A stretch of 64,000 bases of DNA from Gemmatimonadota bacterium (GTDB lineage Bacteria > Gemmatimonadota > Gemmatimonadetes > Gemmatimonadales > Gemmatimonadaceae). Below, in pieces: positions 7,677 through 19,638 of this stretch. The number at the start of each line of letters is the position of its first letter. Within the stretch, counting starts at the first letter, position 1. The position numbers and the translations under genes were made by a program. The stretch covers positions 1-64,000 of the forward strand of contig DAHUXM010000026.1 of NCBI GenBank assembly GCA_027307165.1, read 5' to 3'. A model generated the notes under the pieces. That model made no database searches. It was not told the origin of the DNA and worked only from the letters and a program-made list of their open reading frames with translations.

Positions 7677-9719
7677 TTACCAGGCTATCCCGTAATCTTC
7701 GCCGTGATTGCTCGATCCACCCCACATGCTGTGGTGCTGCGTGTCAAAGAAAATGGCATTGATGGGGCCTGAGGTTCGCTCAGCGAACTCGAGCTTGTAG
7801 CCCATCCGCTTGAGCGCATCCCGGGTGGAGTCGGGAAGCGACGTCGCAACCAGCATTCTCCCAGGCTCCAGCTCGTGCATGCCGAACGACGACCGCATCT
7901 GATAGCTGTTGAAGTTTGGCGCTTCGGTCGCCTGCTGCACGGTCATTCCAAACTCGACGACGTTGAGGAAGAACTGCAGCAGATTCTGATCCTGCGAATC
8001 TCCGCCCTGCACTGCAAACGCGAGATACGGGACGCCATTCTTGAGCGCGAGCGTCGGTGTGAGAGTCACGCGGGGCCGCTTGCCGGGCTCGATCACGTTG
8101 AACGGTCCGTCCTTCGCATCTGTCACAAAGCTCTGCGCGCGCTCGCTCAGACCAATTCCAGTTCGTCCTGCGATGACCGCCGGCACCCAACCGCCGCTTG
8201 GTGTCACCGATACGACCCAGCCTTCCGCGTCGGATGCTTCGATGGACGTGGTGCCTGCGTAGAAGTCCTTCGTAAATGCGGAGTCCGCAGGTGTTGCGTT
8301 GTCAGGGAGAAACTCCATCGCACCACCGGATGCTCTCGCAATGCTCTCAGTCGTCGTGTCCGCCTTCGTCGGTGTCTTGTCCTGCTGTCCGCTCCGGGGT
8401 TGCATCTTCGCCGGCGCGAAGTCTGCCGGATTCCATTGCGCCAACAAGGCCTTGAACGGATTCGTGCCACCCTGATATGGATACGGATCGCCCGGCTTGA
8501 CGTTCGGGTTGTTCTTTGCTGGATCGATCTCGGCGAATCGCGCTTTTGCATACGCCTTGGACATCAATCCCTTCACCGGTTCTTCAGGAGGGAAGTACGG
8601 ATCGCCGTAATAGAAGTCGCGATCTGCGAATGCGAGGCTCATCGTCTGGTACAGCGTGTTGATGTACCTGGGCGAGTTGTAACCCATGCTCTTGACGTCG
8701 GTATTCTCGAGCATGTTGAGCGACTGCAGCAAGGCTGGGCCCTGCTGCCAGATCGGAAGCTTGTATACCTCGATGCCCTTGTAGTTCGTATGGAGCGGCT
8801 CTTCGACATGGACCTTCCAGTTGGCAAGGTCCTGCATCGTGAAGAGCCCGCCTTCCTCGCGCACGCCACGCACCATCTCCTCTGCGATATCGCCCTTGTA
8901 GAAGCGGTTGTACGCTGCATAGATCGCCTGCTTGCGCGTCTTGCCCTGCTTCAATGCCTGCTGCTCGGTGTCGACGAGCTTGCGCCAAGTTGCAGCAAGA
9001 TCCTTCTGTCTGAAGATCTCGCCAGGCTCGGGCGCGGGATGCGCAGTGCCAGGATGCGTGAGCATCACGGCGCTCGAGTACTTCCACTGCATGATGGTAT
9101 CGCGATAGTGCTCGATGGTATTGGACAGTTGAGCTTCCATCGCGTAGCCGTCTGCCATCTGAATGGCGGGTGCCAGTACCTGCTTGAGCGACAGCTTGCC
9201 GTATTCGGCGAGCATGGTGAGCAATCCGCCCACGGTGCCCGGCGTGACTGCGGCGAGCGGTCCGTACTCGGGCGGGAATCGATAACCTTTCGAGTGATAG
9301 TATGCCGCAGTCGCGCCGGTGGGTGCGACACCGAGTGCGTCGATTCCGATCACCTTTTTAGTGTGCGGATTGTAGATGAGCGCCTGAGTCTCACCGCCGC
9401 AAGACAGCGTGTCCCACATCGTGCAACCGGCCGCGAGCATCGCGGCTGCAGCGTCGACGGCATTGCCGCCCTGGGCGAAGATCAGCGCGCCGGCGGTCGC
9501 GGAAAGCGGCTTACCGGTAATTGCGAGCCAATGAGTGGCGTGGAGCGGCGGTTTCTCGGTCTGGGAATATCGCGGATCTTCCGCCTGGCGCGGCTGCGCG
9601 GTTCTCGGTCTCGCAGCGCGTTGTGCGCGAGCTGCAAGTGGTACGAGTGCGAACAGAGCAGCGGTCGCGAGCGAGGCGACGGTGGCCGACGTCGAGATTG
9701 AGCGGGAGAAGACTCGCAT
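7677..9719 (-). CDS. ggt: Gamma-glutamyltransferase (T3 family), exported
   Basis: 680 aa with signal peptide VPLAARAQ. The large subunit carries IFAQGGNAVDAAAAM and AVTPGTVGGLLTM. The self-cleavage site is AGTTSIEASDAEGW, with Thr490 as nucleophile and N-terminus of the small subunit, followed by PSGGW and FAVQGGDSQDQNLLQ. It hydrolyses or transfers the gamma-glutamyl group of glutathione and related peptides in the periplasm. The ATG at 9717-9719 was chosen because the signal peptide begins there; the frame stays open for 124 codons upstream without features. A TATAAT lies about 50 bases before it. Confidence 0.92.
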   Translation of the reverse strand: MRVFSRSISTSATVASLATAALFALVPLAARAQRAARPRTAQPRQAEDPRYSQTEKPPLHATHWLAITGKPLSATAGALIFAQGGNAVDAAAAMLAAGCTMWDTLSCGGETQALIYNPHTKKVIGIDALGVAPTGATAAYYHSKGYRFPPEYGPLAAVTPGTVGGLLTMLAEYGKLSLKQVLAPAIQMADGYAMEAQLSNTIEHYRDTIMQWKYSSAVMLTHPGTAHPAPEPGEIFRQKDLAATWRKLVDTEQQALKQGKTRKQAIYAAYNRFYKGDIAEEMVRGVREEGGLFTMQDLANWKVHVEEPLHTNYKGIEVYKLPIWQQGPALLQSLNMLENTDVKSMGYNSPRYINTLYQTMSLAFADRDFYYGDPYFPPEEPVKGLMSKAYAKARFAEIDPAKNNPNVKPGDPYPYQGGTNPFKALLAQWNPADFAPAKMQPRSGQQDKTPTKADTTTESIARASGGAMEFLPDNATPADSAFTKDFYAGTTSIEASDAEGWVVSVTPSGGWVPAVIAGRTGIGLSERAQSFVTDAKDGPFNVIEPGKRPRVTLTPTLALKNGVPYLAFAVQGGDSQDQNLLQFFLNVVEFGMTVQQATEAPNFNSYQMRSSFGMHELEPGRMLVATSLPDSTRDALKRMGYKLEFAERTSGPINAIFFDTQHHSMWGGSSNHGEDYGIAW

Positions 9720-9767
9720 TTGCGGAATATGGGAGTGCTGCGTGGAACGAGGGAGGGGCTCGTTCAG

Positions 9768-9773
9768 ATTATA
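9768..9773 (-). promoter_or_regulatory. Candidate -10 box for ggt
   Basis: A perfect TATAAT on the minus strand, 48 bases upstream of the ggt ATG. No convincing -35 hexamer is seen. Confidence 0.35.
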
Positions 9774-9817
9774 CGGGTTGCGGGGGTGTGGCGCGAGATC
9801 GGTTGCTCGATTTCGAG

Positions 9818-10210
9818 TTACGGTAACCGTGGCCCACGCTTCGACCGCGCAATGACGCCGCCGAGTGCCGCGAATCCGGTGGCCAGAGCGGTGACGAAAA
9901 TCGCCGTGAACAACCATTGTACAGGGGTAATTCCACCCGCGACCTTGCCCGGCCCGATGGACCACGATGTCAACCAGCCGAGTGATGCATCGGCGATTCC
10001 TGCCACGAGTCCGGTGATTGCTGCCGTGCGTATAGGAGATTCCGGAATGGTGCGGCCGGCGAAGTAACCGATTCCGATGTACAGGATCCACGATCCGAAA
10101 CTTGCCCAGAAGTACGGAGTACCGGTCGTGCGGGACGCGATCGATGCAAGCGCGTCGAACGCGACGATGGCGATGATCGCCGTTATGAAGATGCGGGTGC
10201 GAGGTGTCAT
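9818..10210 (-). CDS. Small four-helix membrane protein of unknown function
   Basis: 130 aa from the ATG at 10208-10210 (MTPRTRIF). Four hydrophobic segments are visible, roughly residues 7-25, 37-52, 65-85 and 100-122, with short polar loops. I recognise no family. A longer frame exists upstream but runs through kinase-derived sequence, so this start is preferred. Its 5' end abuts a kinase gene fragment, and ggt follows about 100 bases downstream. Confidence 0.6.
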   Translation of the reverse strand: MTPRTRIFITAIIAIVAFDALASIASRTTGTPYFWASFGSWILYIGIGYFAGRTIPESPIRTAAITGLVAGIADASLGWLTSWSIGPGKVAGGITPVQWLFTAIFVTALATGFAALGGVIARSKRGPRLP

Positions 10211-10211
10211 G

Positions 10212-10346
10212 TGATTGGATGATGTCGTGTGACAGGCGCGCGGCCAGCCGGATCTCGCGTAAAAAGCGCTCGCGCCCAAGCGACTCGGCGAGGTCGGACT
10301 TGAGAACTTTGAGCGCTACGTCGCAGTCGTGCAGCCGCTTCCAGTC
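10212..10346 (-). pseudogene. Fragment of a fourth Ser/Thr protein kinase (N-lobe only)
   Basis: Between the stop of the complete kinase gene and the membrane protein, the minus strand reads VALKVLKSDLAES then LGRERFLREIRLAARLSH, an unmistakable beta3-alphaC segment with the ATP-binding Lys of an STPK, closely like the neighbouring kinases. No start, glycine loop or catalytic loop remains. It is too short to act as a gene and is best read as a deletion remnant of the tandem kinase array. Confidence 0.8.
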
Positions 10347-10348
10347 AT

Positions 10349-13024
<2,676 letters not shown>

Positions 13025-13046
13025 TCACACAGATCCCATAATTGGA

Positions 13047-15206
13047 TCACCCTTGTCCCGGCGGGCAGACGTGTACCTTCATCCGCGCCATGAGCACACC
13101 GAAGCGTGGATCGGACTTGAGCGGGTCGAACATCGGATCGCAGCTCACTCCCCAGGATGCGGGAGCCTCCTCGTGTGCGTCGATGCTGCGTGTCAACCAT
13201 CGGAGCGCACCTTCGCGATCTCCGATTCCCATCCGCGCCAACGCTGCGGTGTACGCAGAGCCCCCGCTTTTTACCATGGCTTCGACAATTGCGACCTGCT
13301 GGCGTGCCTCATCATTACGCTTAAGACGCGTGAGTGCCGCGGCGCGTATAGCGGCTCGCATGCCGGCCCCCTGCTGGTCCTGTCCACCACCATCCAGTCG
13401 CTGCGCTGTCGCGAGTGCCTCCATCGCCGAGTCGGGATATCCCATGAGGATGAATGCCGGCGCGTAGTTGAGATACGTGAAGCCGAGGAGGGGATCCATT
13501 GCACTTGCGCGATGTCCGGTAGCGATTGCCTCGGCGTATCGGTGTTTATCGTATAGTTCATTCGCGATCTCCGCGACGACGATAGCCGCCGTTGGGTCGA
13601 GTTGCTGCGAGCGTCGCTGCTCGTTCAGCGCGCCGTCGATGTCACCGCGTGCGTACAGCAGGTCAGCGTGCCAGTGGTGCGCCTCCGGATTCAAGGGTTC
13701 AAGTGCGAGAGCCCGGCGGAAGCTTGTTTCGCTCCCATCCCAATCCCACCGTGCGATGAGCCCGTATCCCTGAGCGACGTATGCGTCGGCGAGTGTGGAG
13801 TCGCGTGCAATGGCCCGCGCCGCGTTGCGCAGACCGGCAGTGATCATCGTATCGCGGGTCTGCTGTCCGGCAGTGGTCGCGCTGACGGCTGACAACTGCG
13901 TGTACTCGGGGAGCACCACCTGCACCGTGCCATCGTGTACGCCGACGAGTTCCGCCGAAAGGCGAATGCGCGGTCCGGAACGGCGTACTGCGCCTTCGAG
14001 TACCGTCGCGACGTCGAGACGCCTGCCCGCCGCCATCGCATCGAGGGTGCGTAGCGCGGGTGCGAAGGCTGCGCTGCGTGCGGTGACGCGGAGCCCCGGC
14101 GTCCGAGCGAGCGCGGTCGTCAGCTCATCGGCCAGACCGTCGGCAAAGTACTGCTGCGTGGTATCACCGCTAAGGTTGGCGAACGGAAGCACCGCGAGCG
14201 TGTGCGCGCCGGGTAATTGCGCCGCACGGCCAACACTCTCGCGCCAGCGCCACGCGACTCCTCCAATCGCGGCAATCGTGAGCAGCACAACACCTGCTGC
14301 TGCCGCTCGACGCAAGCCGATGATGCCGCCGAATCCACTCTGCGATCGCTGTGTGCTCATCACTTCGACCAGCGCTGCCGCAGAATCGGGGCGCCGGATC
14401 GGATCTTTCTCCAGACAACGCATGACCAGCTTGGCCAGCGCGGGCGACACACCCGGCGCTTCGCTGCGCAACGGCGCGGGACGCTCCGACATGTGCGCTG
14501 CGAGCAACTGCTGCGGCGACGTACGGCTCGCGAACGGATGGTGCCCCGACAGCAGCTCGTACGCCACCACTCCCCATGCGTAGATATCGGCGCGGTGGTC
14601 CGTCGCAGGATCTCCCGCGGCCTGCTCGGGAGCCATGTACGCCGGCGTGCCGATTGACGTGCCAAGCTGGGTGAGCGTGCTTCCCGGTGCAACGGTTTTG
14701 GCCGCGTCGATGGCTTTCGCGATGCCGAAATCCGTAACCACCGCGATGCCATCCGAGAGAAGTATGTTCTCCGGCTTGATGTCGCGATGAACTACTCCGC
14801 GACGATGCGCGTAATCGAGTGCACGTGCGACTTCCGCTAGAACCTTGACGGCCGCGGGACCGTCCAGTCGGGTGCCACCGCCGAGGTGTGCGCGCAGCGA
14901 CTCGCCGGCGACGAACGGCATCACGTAATACGGTTGTGCGTCGGTGGCTCCCGAAGTGATCACCGGCACGATGTGCGGATGCTGCAACTGTGCGGTAACC
15001 CGTACCTCGCGCTCGAAGCGCTCGGCTGACAGCTCCTGGGCAAGCTCCGATGTGAGCACCTTTATCACCACATCGCGGCCGAGCGTGTTGTCGTGTGCGC
15101 GAAAGACGCGCGCCATGGCTCCGCCGCCCAGCTCGCGCTCGATTGCATATGCAGCACCCAACGTGAGCTGCAGCCGGTCGCGAAGATGTGTCGATGGCGA
15201 CGTCAT
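13047..15206 (-). CDS. Receptor-type Ser/Thr protein kinase with FlgO-like and TPR sensor region
   Basis: 719 aa from the ATG at 15204-15206, whose ATGA overlaps the stop of the upstream kinase. Kinase domain: ELGGGAMARVF (note GGGAM in the loop), Lys49 in DVVIKV, HRDIKPENIL with Asp142, DFGIAKAI, GTPAYMAPEQA. A transmembrane segment (AAAAGVVLLTIAAIGGVAW) follows at about residue 335. Next comes a TolB-N/FlgO-like motif (LAVLPFANLSGDTTQQYFAD) and a TPR-rich half (RRALALEPLNPEAHHW, LDPTAAIVVAEI). A longer in-frame start at 15335 lies inside the upstream gene and adds no domain. Confidence 0.92.
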   Translation of the reverse strand: MTSPSTHLRDRLQLTLGAAYAIERELGGGAMARVFRAHDNTLGRDVVIKVLTSELAQELSAERFEREVRVTAQLQHPHIVPVITSGATDAQPYYVMPFVAGESLRAHLGGGTRLDGPAAVKVLAEVARALDYAHRRGVVHRDIKPENILLSDGIAVVTDFGIAKAIDAAKTVAPGSTLTQLGTSIGTPAYMAPEQAAGDPATDHRADIYAWGVVAYELLSGHHPFASRTSPQQLLAAHMSERPAPLRSEAPGVSPALAKLVMRCLEKDPIRRPDSAAALVEVMSTQRSQSGFGGIIGLRRAAAAGVVLLTIAAIGGVAWRWRESVGRAAQLPGAHTLAVLPFANLSGDTTQQYFADGLADELTTALARTPGLRVTARSAAFAPALRTLDAMAAGRRLDVATVLEGAVRRSGPRIRLSAELVGVHDGTVQVVLPEYTQLSAVSATTAGQQTRDTMITAGLRNAARAIARDSTLADAYVAQGYGLIARWDWDGSETSFRRALALEPLNPEAHHWHADLLYARGDIDGALNEQRRSQQLDPTAAIVVAEIANELYDKHRYAEAIATGHRASAMDPLLGFTYLNYAPAFILMGYPDSAMEALATAQRLDGGGQDQQGAGMRAAIRAAALTRLKRNDEARQQVAIVEAMVKSGGSAYTAALARMGIGDREGALRWLTRSIDAHEEAPASWGVSCDPMFDPLKSDPRFGVLMARMKVHVCPPGQG

Positions 15207-17644
15207 TGCACGCTGCGCGTTATGCCAGGTCGCACCATGAGGTTCGCCGGATCGAGATTGTAGCGGCGCAATACTGCGGCGACGCGCGAGCTCGGGGACA
15301 GATCTCTCGCATACGTGATCCCGAACGTCGGCCACTCGTCACCGTCGCCTGCCGCGGCGCGATCCATTGCGGCGAACGCACGAGTGGTATCACCCAACCC
15401 ATTGTACGCGAGGCTCAGCGCGGTCCAGCGCGTCCATGCATTCTCCGGTGTCGCTTCCAACTGTCGCGTCAACAGCTCGGCGGTGCGTCGATCACCGTTC
15501 CGCGCGAGCACGTATGCAGCCTCGCCAATGCGCGCAGGCTGCGATGAAGTCTCGAGTATCCGATGGGCATACAGACGCGCGGAGTCGGGCAATCCGGCGC
15601 GGTCGTATGCAAGCGCAATCAGGCAAAGTCCGGTTATGCTCTGCGGCTCCAGGCCGAGCCCACGACGTATCTCCGCGATGCCTTCGGGAATCTGGCCCGT
15701 ACGCACCTCCCCCCAACCGAGATAGATCGCGGGCAGAAAATACAACGGATCGCGCGCTTCGGCGCTCCGGAATTGTGGAATTGCATCGGTCACGCGACCC
15801 TGATTGAACAGTGTGTAGCCGAGTCTGTACCGTGCTTCCGCGTTGTTCGGATCGAGCACAATCGCCCGACGCAGCTCGGATTCCGCGGCTTTCCATTGAA
15901 ACTGTTCGGCGTCGACATATCCAAGCGCCATGTACCCGTCCGACAGCGCCGAGTCGAGACGTATCGCGCGTTCCGCCGCCCGGCGCGCTCGCGGAAGGAC
16001 GTCGCCTGCGTGCGTGCTCAGATAGGAAGGCGATACCGTGAGCGCATTGGACAGGCCCGCCCATGCACGCGCGAATGTGGAATCCTGCGCCGTCGCCTGG
16101 TCGAGCGTGGAAATCGCGTCCGCTATTCCGGGTCCGCGGCGACGGTAGAGGTACATACCCTTCAGATACAGATCGTATGCGGTGGCATCACGCGTTCCGC
16201 TCGCGGCGAGCGACGCTGTGCCGGCATTGCCGAGCGTGACTTGTAACTGTCCCGCGATCGCGCGAGCGATCTCGTCCTGCACGGCAAAGATGTCCTTTGC
16301 CGCGCGCGTGTAGCTGTCGTGCCACACCACGGCACCGTCGCTCGCATTCGACAGCTCCGCAGTGACGCGAATCCGGTCACCTTCGCGGCGCACCGTGCCG
16401 TCCAGCACGGAAGCAACCTTGAGAGCGACGCCGGCCTCCTGTGGCGTGCCGTTGCTTCTTGCGAATCGAGCGGCCGAGCTCCGTCCCGCGATTCGCAACC
16501 CCGGGATCTGTGATAGTGTGTTGTTGACTTCATCGGCGATCCCCTCGGCGAGGTATGTATTCGCCGTATCGCCGGCGGACGTGGTGAACGGCAATACAGC
16601 GAGCGACTTGTCAGTCGTCGCTGCAGTTGCGTGACGGAAGTGCTGGATGACGAGCACGGATACGACGGCGATAACGATCGCAGCGGCGATTGGAATCGCC
16701 CTGTTCCGTCGTCTCCAGGGAGCGGCTGGTGGCGTCGCACTCTCACGCGATGTGTTGACCGATTCGACAGATGCAAGCAACTCACTCGCGGATTGCGGTC
16801 TGCTCTCGGGATTCTTGTCGAGACAGCGCATCACGAGCGCGGCAAGCGCTTCGGGCACTTCAGGACGCCGTTCGGAGAGTGATGGCGGTTTCTCGGTAAC
16901 GTGTGCAGTGATCAATGCCTGCATCGTCTTCCGTTCCGCGAATGGGTGCGCTCCGGCGAGCAATTCCCATGCGACGACACCCCAGGCGTAGATGTCGGCG
17001 CGTTGATCGGTATCTGGATCGCCGAGTGCCTGCTCGGGCGCCATGTAGGCCGGCGTTCCGAGCGATACGCCAGCCATCGTGATTCCAGTGGTGGAACTGG
17101 CATCCAGCGTTCGCGACGCGACGATCGCTTTCGCGATTCCGAAATCCGTGACGACCGCTGCGCCGCCGGAGAGCAGGATGTTCTCCGGCTTGATGTCGCG
17201 GTGCACCACGTGCTCCGCATGTGCGTACGCGAGGGCGCGTGCTACGTCGCGGAGGATGCTCACTGCTTCTGGTACGCCGAGCGCCGATCCACTGGCCAAC
17301 CGCGCGCGGAGCGACTCGCCGCGGACGAACGGCATCGTGTAGTACGGGAGAGTACCTGACGTGCCTGCTGCGAGCACCGGAACGATATTCGCCTGCTGGA
17401 GACGTGCAGCGAGCTTTACTTCGCGCGCGAACCGCTCCGCGCTCAGCCCTTGAGCGTTCTCCGGGGCAATGACTTTCACCACAACGTCACGACCGAGCGT
17501 GAGGTCGCGCGCGACGAACACGCGCGACATGCCGCCGCCACCGAGCTCGCGCTCGACGGCGTAGCACTCGCCAAGTGTGGCCTGAAGTTGTTCGCGGAGA
17601 TCGGTCAACGTTTGCTCACTTCGGTAATTGTGCCGAGTCCGCAT
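15203..17644 (-). CDS. Receptor-type Ser/Thr protein kinase with FlgO-like and TPR sensor region
   Basis: About 813 aa if begun at the ATG 17642-17644; the frame stays open to 17710. Motifs: ELGGGGMSRVFVARD, DVVVKVIAPENAQG, HRDIKPENIL, DFGIAKAIV, GTPAYMAPEQALGD. The transmembrane helix is AIPIAAAIVIAVVSVLVIQH. The C-terminal part starts SLAVLPFTTSAGDTANTYLA and continues with TPR helices (RRAIVLDPNNAEARYRLGY). It is the first gene of the kinase operon and a close paralog of the next one. The start is uncertain because no Shine-Dalgarno is evident. Ligand and phosphotargets cannot be predicted. Confidence 0.9.
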   Translation of the reverse strand: MRTRHNYRSEQTLTDLREQLQATLGECYAVERELGGGGMSRVFVARDLTLGRDVVVKVIAPENAQGLSAERFAREVKLAARLQQANIVPVLAAGTSGTLPYYTMPFVRGESLRARLASGSALGVPEAVSILRDVARALAYAHAEHVVHRDIKPENILLSGGAAVVTDFGIAKAIVASRTLDASSTTGITMAGVSLGTPAYMAPEQALGDPDTDQRADIYAWGVVAWELLAGAHPFAERKTMQALITAHVTEKPPSLSERRPEVPEALAALVMRCLDKNPESRPQSASELLASVESVNTSRESATPPAAPWRRRNRAIPIAAAIVIAVVSVLVIQHFRHATAATTDKSLAVLPFTTSAGDTANTYLAEGIADEVNNTLSQIPGLRIAGRSSAARFARSNGTPQEAGVALKVASVLDGTVRREGDRIRVTAELSNASDGAVVWHDSYTRAAKDIFAVQDEIARAIAGQLQVTLGNAGTASLAASGTRDATAYDLYLKGMYLYRRRGPGIADAISTLDQATAQDSTFARAWAGLSNALTVSPSYLSTHAGDVLPRARRAAERAIRLDSALSDGYMALGYVDAEQFQWKAAESELRRAIVLDPNNAEARYRLGYTLFNQGRVTDAIPQFRSAEARDPLYFLPAIYLGWGEVRTGQIPEGIAEIRRGLGLEPQSITGLCLIALAYDRAGLPDSARLYAHRILETSSQPARIGEAAYVLARNGDRRTAELLTRQLEATPENAWTRWTALSLAYNGLGDTTRAFAAMDRAAAGDGDEWPTFGITYARDLSPSSRVAAVLRRYNLDPANLMVRPGITRSVQ

Positions 17645-17966
17645 TCGTCGGCGCGGCGTCCGGCTACTGCTGTGCTGCGAGCGTTCGCCGATCCATGGTC
17701 GACGAGTCACAAAAGTACAGGGCGGCGCCTTGCAGGCGCGCGAAAGAGCGCGCCTTTACCTATTGGCAAACACTTGTATCGACTGCTGGAGTCCGGGTGT
17801 GGGACCGATCGACGTAAACGTACGGGTCTCCAGGGTGACTGTCTAATCGGACCGCGGACGTCTTCGACGGGGCCCGGGCTTCGCGCACCCCGGCTCGGCT
17901 GAATACGGTGGTTTGGAACTCGACCGGCCAGCCGAATGGCTGTCCTTCTGACCGATACTGGAAGAG
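17645..17966. other. Intergenic region upstream of the kinase operon
   Basis: About 320 bases between the leftward kinase operon and the rightward membrane-protein/XRE pair. It must hold the kinase promoter. The only structure I see is a hairpin at 17734-17755 (8-bp stem AGGCGCGC/GCGCGCCT, loop GAAAGA). No credible coding sequence. Confidence 0.4.
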
Positions 17967-17997
17967 ATCGATACTTGTCTAAAAGAGAAGTATCGAT
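17967..17997. promoter_or_regulatory. Inverted repeat ATCGATACTT - AAGTATCGAT, probable operator
   Basis: Perfect 10-bp arms at 17967-17976 and 17988-17997 with an 11-base spacer; a related half-site CCGATACT lies at 17952-17959. It is about 60 bases upstream of the membrane protein/XRE pair, suggesting autoregulation by the XRE protein. Confidence 0.55.
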
Positions 17998-18058
17998 TAC
18001 TTATGCTTCCGTAACACAGGCAGTCTCACCGATCCCAACCCACCGGACAGAGTCCACC

Positions 18059-18532
18059 ATGCCCGAATCACTCGAGTCACGCCCCGAGCGATACCTTCGC
18101 TTCAGCCACCGGAGCTTGGTGGCCCTCTTCATCATTATGCTGGTCGTCGGGGGCCTCTGCCTCAGGATGGCGCTCACGCCCGGCGATACGCCGCGGTGGA
18201 TGACGTCGTTGGTCGCTCTGCTGCCTACCGCGATCGCCATCGGGGTGGTCACGCTCCAGAGGACGACGTTGCGTGGCGATCGCTGGGATTCCACATCGCC
18301 GGAAGTCCAGGCGGTGCTGCAGGATGAATGGCGCCGAGTCAGCATGGACCGGGCGATCCGTGTAGCGTTCTTCGTTATTCTCATCGCGCAGATCCCGATC
18401 GGCTTGCTGGTCGCGCCACTCCCATCGCTTCGCGCGGCGATGGCGATGGCTACGACGACGCTCACGCTCGGCATGGCGACGTTCCTCGCGCTGTTTCTCT
18501 TCTTCAGCCGGCAGGGTCAGGATGAGCAGTGA
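18059..18532 (+). CDS. Four-helix membrane protein paired with an XRE regulator
   Basis: 157 aa from the ATG at 18059. Two hydrophobic hairpins are visible: LVALFIIMLVVGGLCLRMAL with WMTSLVALLPTAIAIGVVTL, and VAFFVILIAQIPIGLLVA with AMATTTLTLGMATFLALFLFF. A polar central stretch separates them. The next gene, an HTH regulator, overlaps it by 11 bases. This pairing of a small membrane protein and a short XRE protein is common and often autoregulated, but its function is not known. Confidence 0.75.
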   Translation: MPESLESRPERYLRFSHRSLVALFIIMLVVGGLCLRMALTPGDTPRWMTSLVALLPTAIAIGVVTLQRTTLRGDRWDSTSPEVQAVLQDEWRRVSMDRAIRVAFFVILIAQIPIGLLVAPLPSLRAAMAMATTTLTLGMATFLALFLFFSRQGQDEQ

Positions 18533-18752
18533 CCGATTGCGAAACACGCTCAAGGTTCAGCGAGCGATGCGCGATCTCACCCAAGCCGAACTTGCATCGC
18601 TCGCGGGCGTGACGCGCAGATCGGTGAACGCGATCGAAACGGGACACATGGTACCGTCCGTGCTTCTCGCCCTCAAGCTTGCGCACGCACTCGGAACTTC
18701 GATTGACACGATCTTCAGTCTCGACGACGACAGCGCCCCCGCCGGATTCTAG
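18522..18752 (+). CDS. XRE-family helix-turn-helix regulator
   Basis: A 76-aa protein consisting of one Cro/CI-type HTH: LTQAELASLAGVTRRSVNAIE is the helix 2-3 region, followed by MVPSVLLALKLAHALG. It resembles the short YgzD/YozG type that occurs with four-helix membrane proteins. It overlaps the upstream gene by 11 bases and the convergent exonuclease gene by 4 (shared CTAG). The inverted repeat at 17967-17997 is the obvious candidate target. Confidence 0.9.
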   Translation: MSSDRLRNTLKVQRAMRDLTQAELASLAGVTRRSVNAIETGHMVPSVLLALKLAHALGTSIDTIFSLDDDSAPAGF

Positions 18753-19528
18753 TTCTTCGCCAGTTCTATCCACGTCGGCGCGTGATCGCTCGGCTTTTCC
18801 CATCCGCGCACCTCACGGTCGACACCAGCACCGGTCAGACGTGCGGCTGCTGACGGATTGAGCAACAGATGATCGATGCGCAGTCCCGCGTTTCGGCCCC
18901 AGGCATTCCGGAAGTAGTCCCAGAAAGTGTAGATCTTTTCATCCGGATGCAGCGTGCGCAGCGCGTCGGTCCAACCCTGTGCGACGAGCCGATGAAATGC
19001 GTCGCGCACCTCAGGGAGAAATAGCGCGTCAGTCTGCCAGCGTGCAGGGTTGTACACGTCGAGATCGGTGGGGATCACGTTGTAATCGCCCGCGAGTACG
19101 ACGGGCCCATCGGCCGTGGTGAGCAAATCTTTCGCGTGCAGGCTCAGCCGCTCGAACCAGCTGAGCTTGTACTCGAGCTTTGGGCCAGGAGCGGGATTGC
19201 CATTCGGCAGATACAGGCATCCGACCACCACTCCATCGACGATCGCTTCGATGTAGCGGCTGTGCAGATCTTCCGGATCGCCCGGCAGGCCGCGTCGCCT
19301 TTCCACCGGTTCCGTTCCGCGCGTGAGAATCGCCACACCGTTCCAGCTCTTCTGCCCGTGCCAGATGGCACCGTATCCCGCGTCTCTGATAGCCGCTATG
19401 GGGAATTTTTCTTCGGGTGCTTTCAGTTCCTGGAGACAGGCGACGTCGGGCTCGGTCTCTCCGAGCCAGCGCAGCAGTGAAGGCAGGTGGCCGTTCACGC
19501 CGTTCACGTTGAAAGTCGCGATTTTCAT
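18749..19528 (-). CDS. xthA: Exodeoxyribonuclease III
   Basis: 259 aa, the standard length for XthA. Motifs of the exonuclease/endonuclease/phosphatase fold are complete: IATFNVNGVNG, CLQELKAPEEKFP (metal Glu), VVLAGDYNVIPTDLDVYNP, RIDHLLLNP and SDHAPTWIEL (catalytic Asp-His). It acts as AP endonuclease and 3'-phosphodiesterase in base-excision repair in the cytoplasm. It is a stand-alone gene, convergent with the XRE gene. Confidence 0.95.
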   Translation of the reverse strand: MKIATFNVNGVNGHLPSLLRWLGETEPDVACLQELKAPEEKFPIAAIRDAGYGAIWHGQKSWNGVAILTRGTEPVERRRGLPGDPEDLHSRYIEAIVDGVVVGCLYLPNGNPAPGPKLEYKLSWFERLSLHAKDLLTTADGPVVLAGDYNVIPTDLDVYNPARWQTDALFLPEVRDAFHRLVAQGWTDALRTLHPDEKIYTFWDYFRNAWGRNAGLRIDHLLLNPSAAARLTGAGVDREVRGWEKPSDHAPTWIELAKN

Positions 19529-19638
19529 GTGGCTGGGATTACCGGGTTGTCTGCATGTGTGGCGTCGACGCTAGCGTCGATAGTACGATCGTCCCGTCAT
19601 CTTCAGTGATGGAGCGCACTCGTCATACTCGAGTATCT

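Noticed and set aside
7634-7757. GGAGG-spaced ATG on the plus strand giving a 39-codon peptide
   Set aside because: Good ribosome-site spacing, but most of the frame overlaps the 3' end of ggt in antisense and the peptide has no recognisable feature. The gap it starts in is the ggt to propeller junction.
7875-9701. 608-codon open frame on the plus strand
   Set aside because: Exactly antisense to the gamma-glutamyltransferase, without any domain. It is Arg/His-rich low-information sequence produced by GC-rich codon bias.
9720-10091. N-terminal extension of the gamma-glutamyltransferase frame by 124 codons
   Set aside because: The extension is the reverse-frame shadow of the neighbouring membrane protein. 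The signal peptide begins at 9719.
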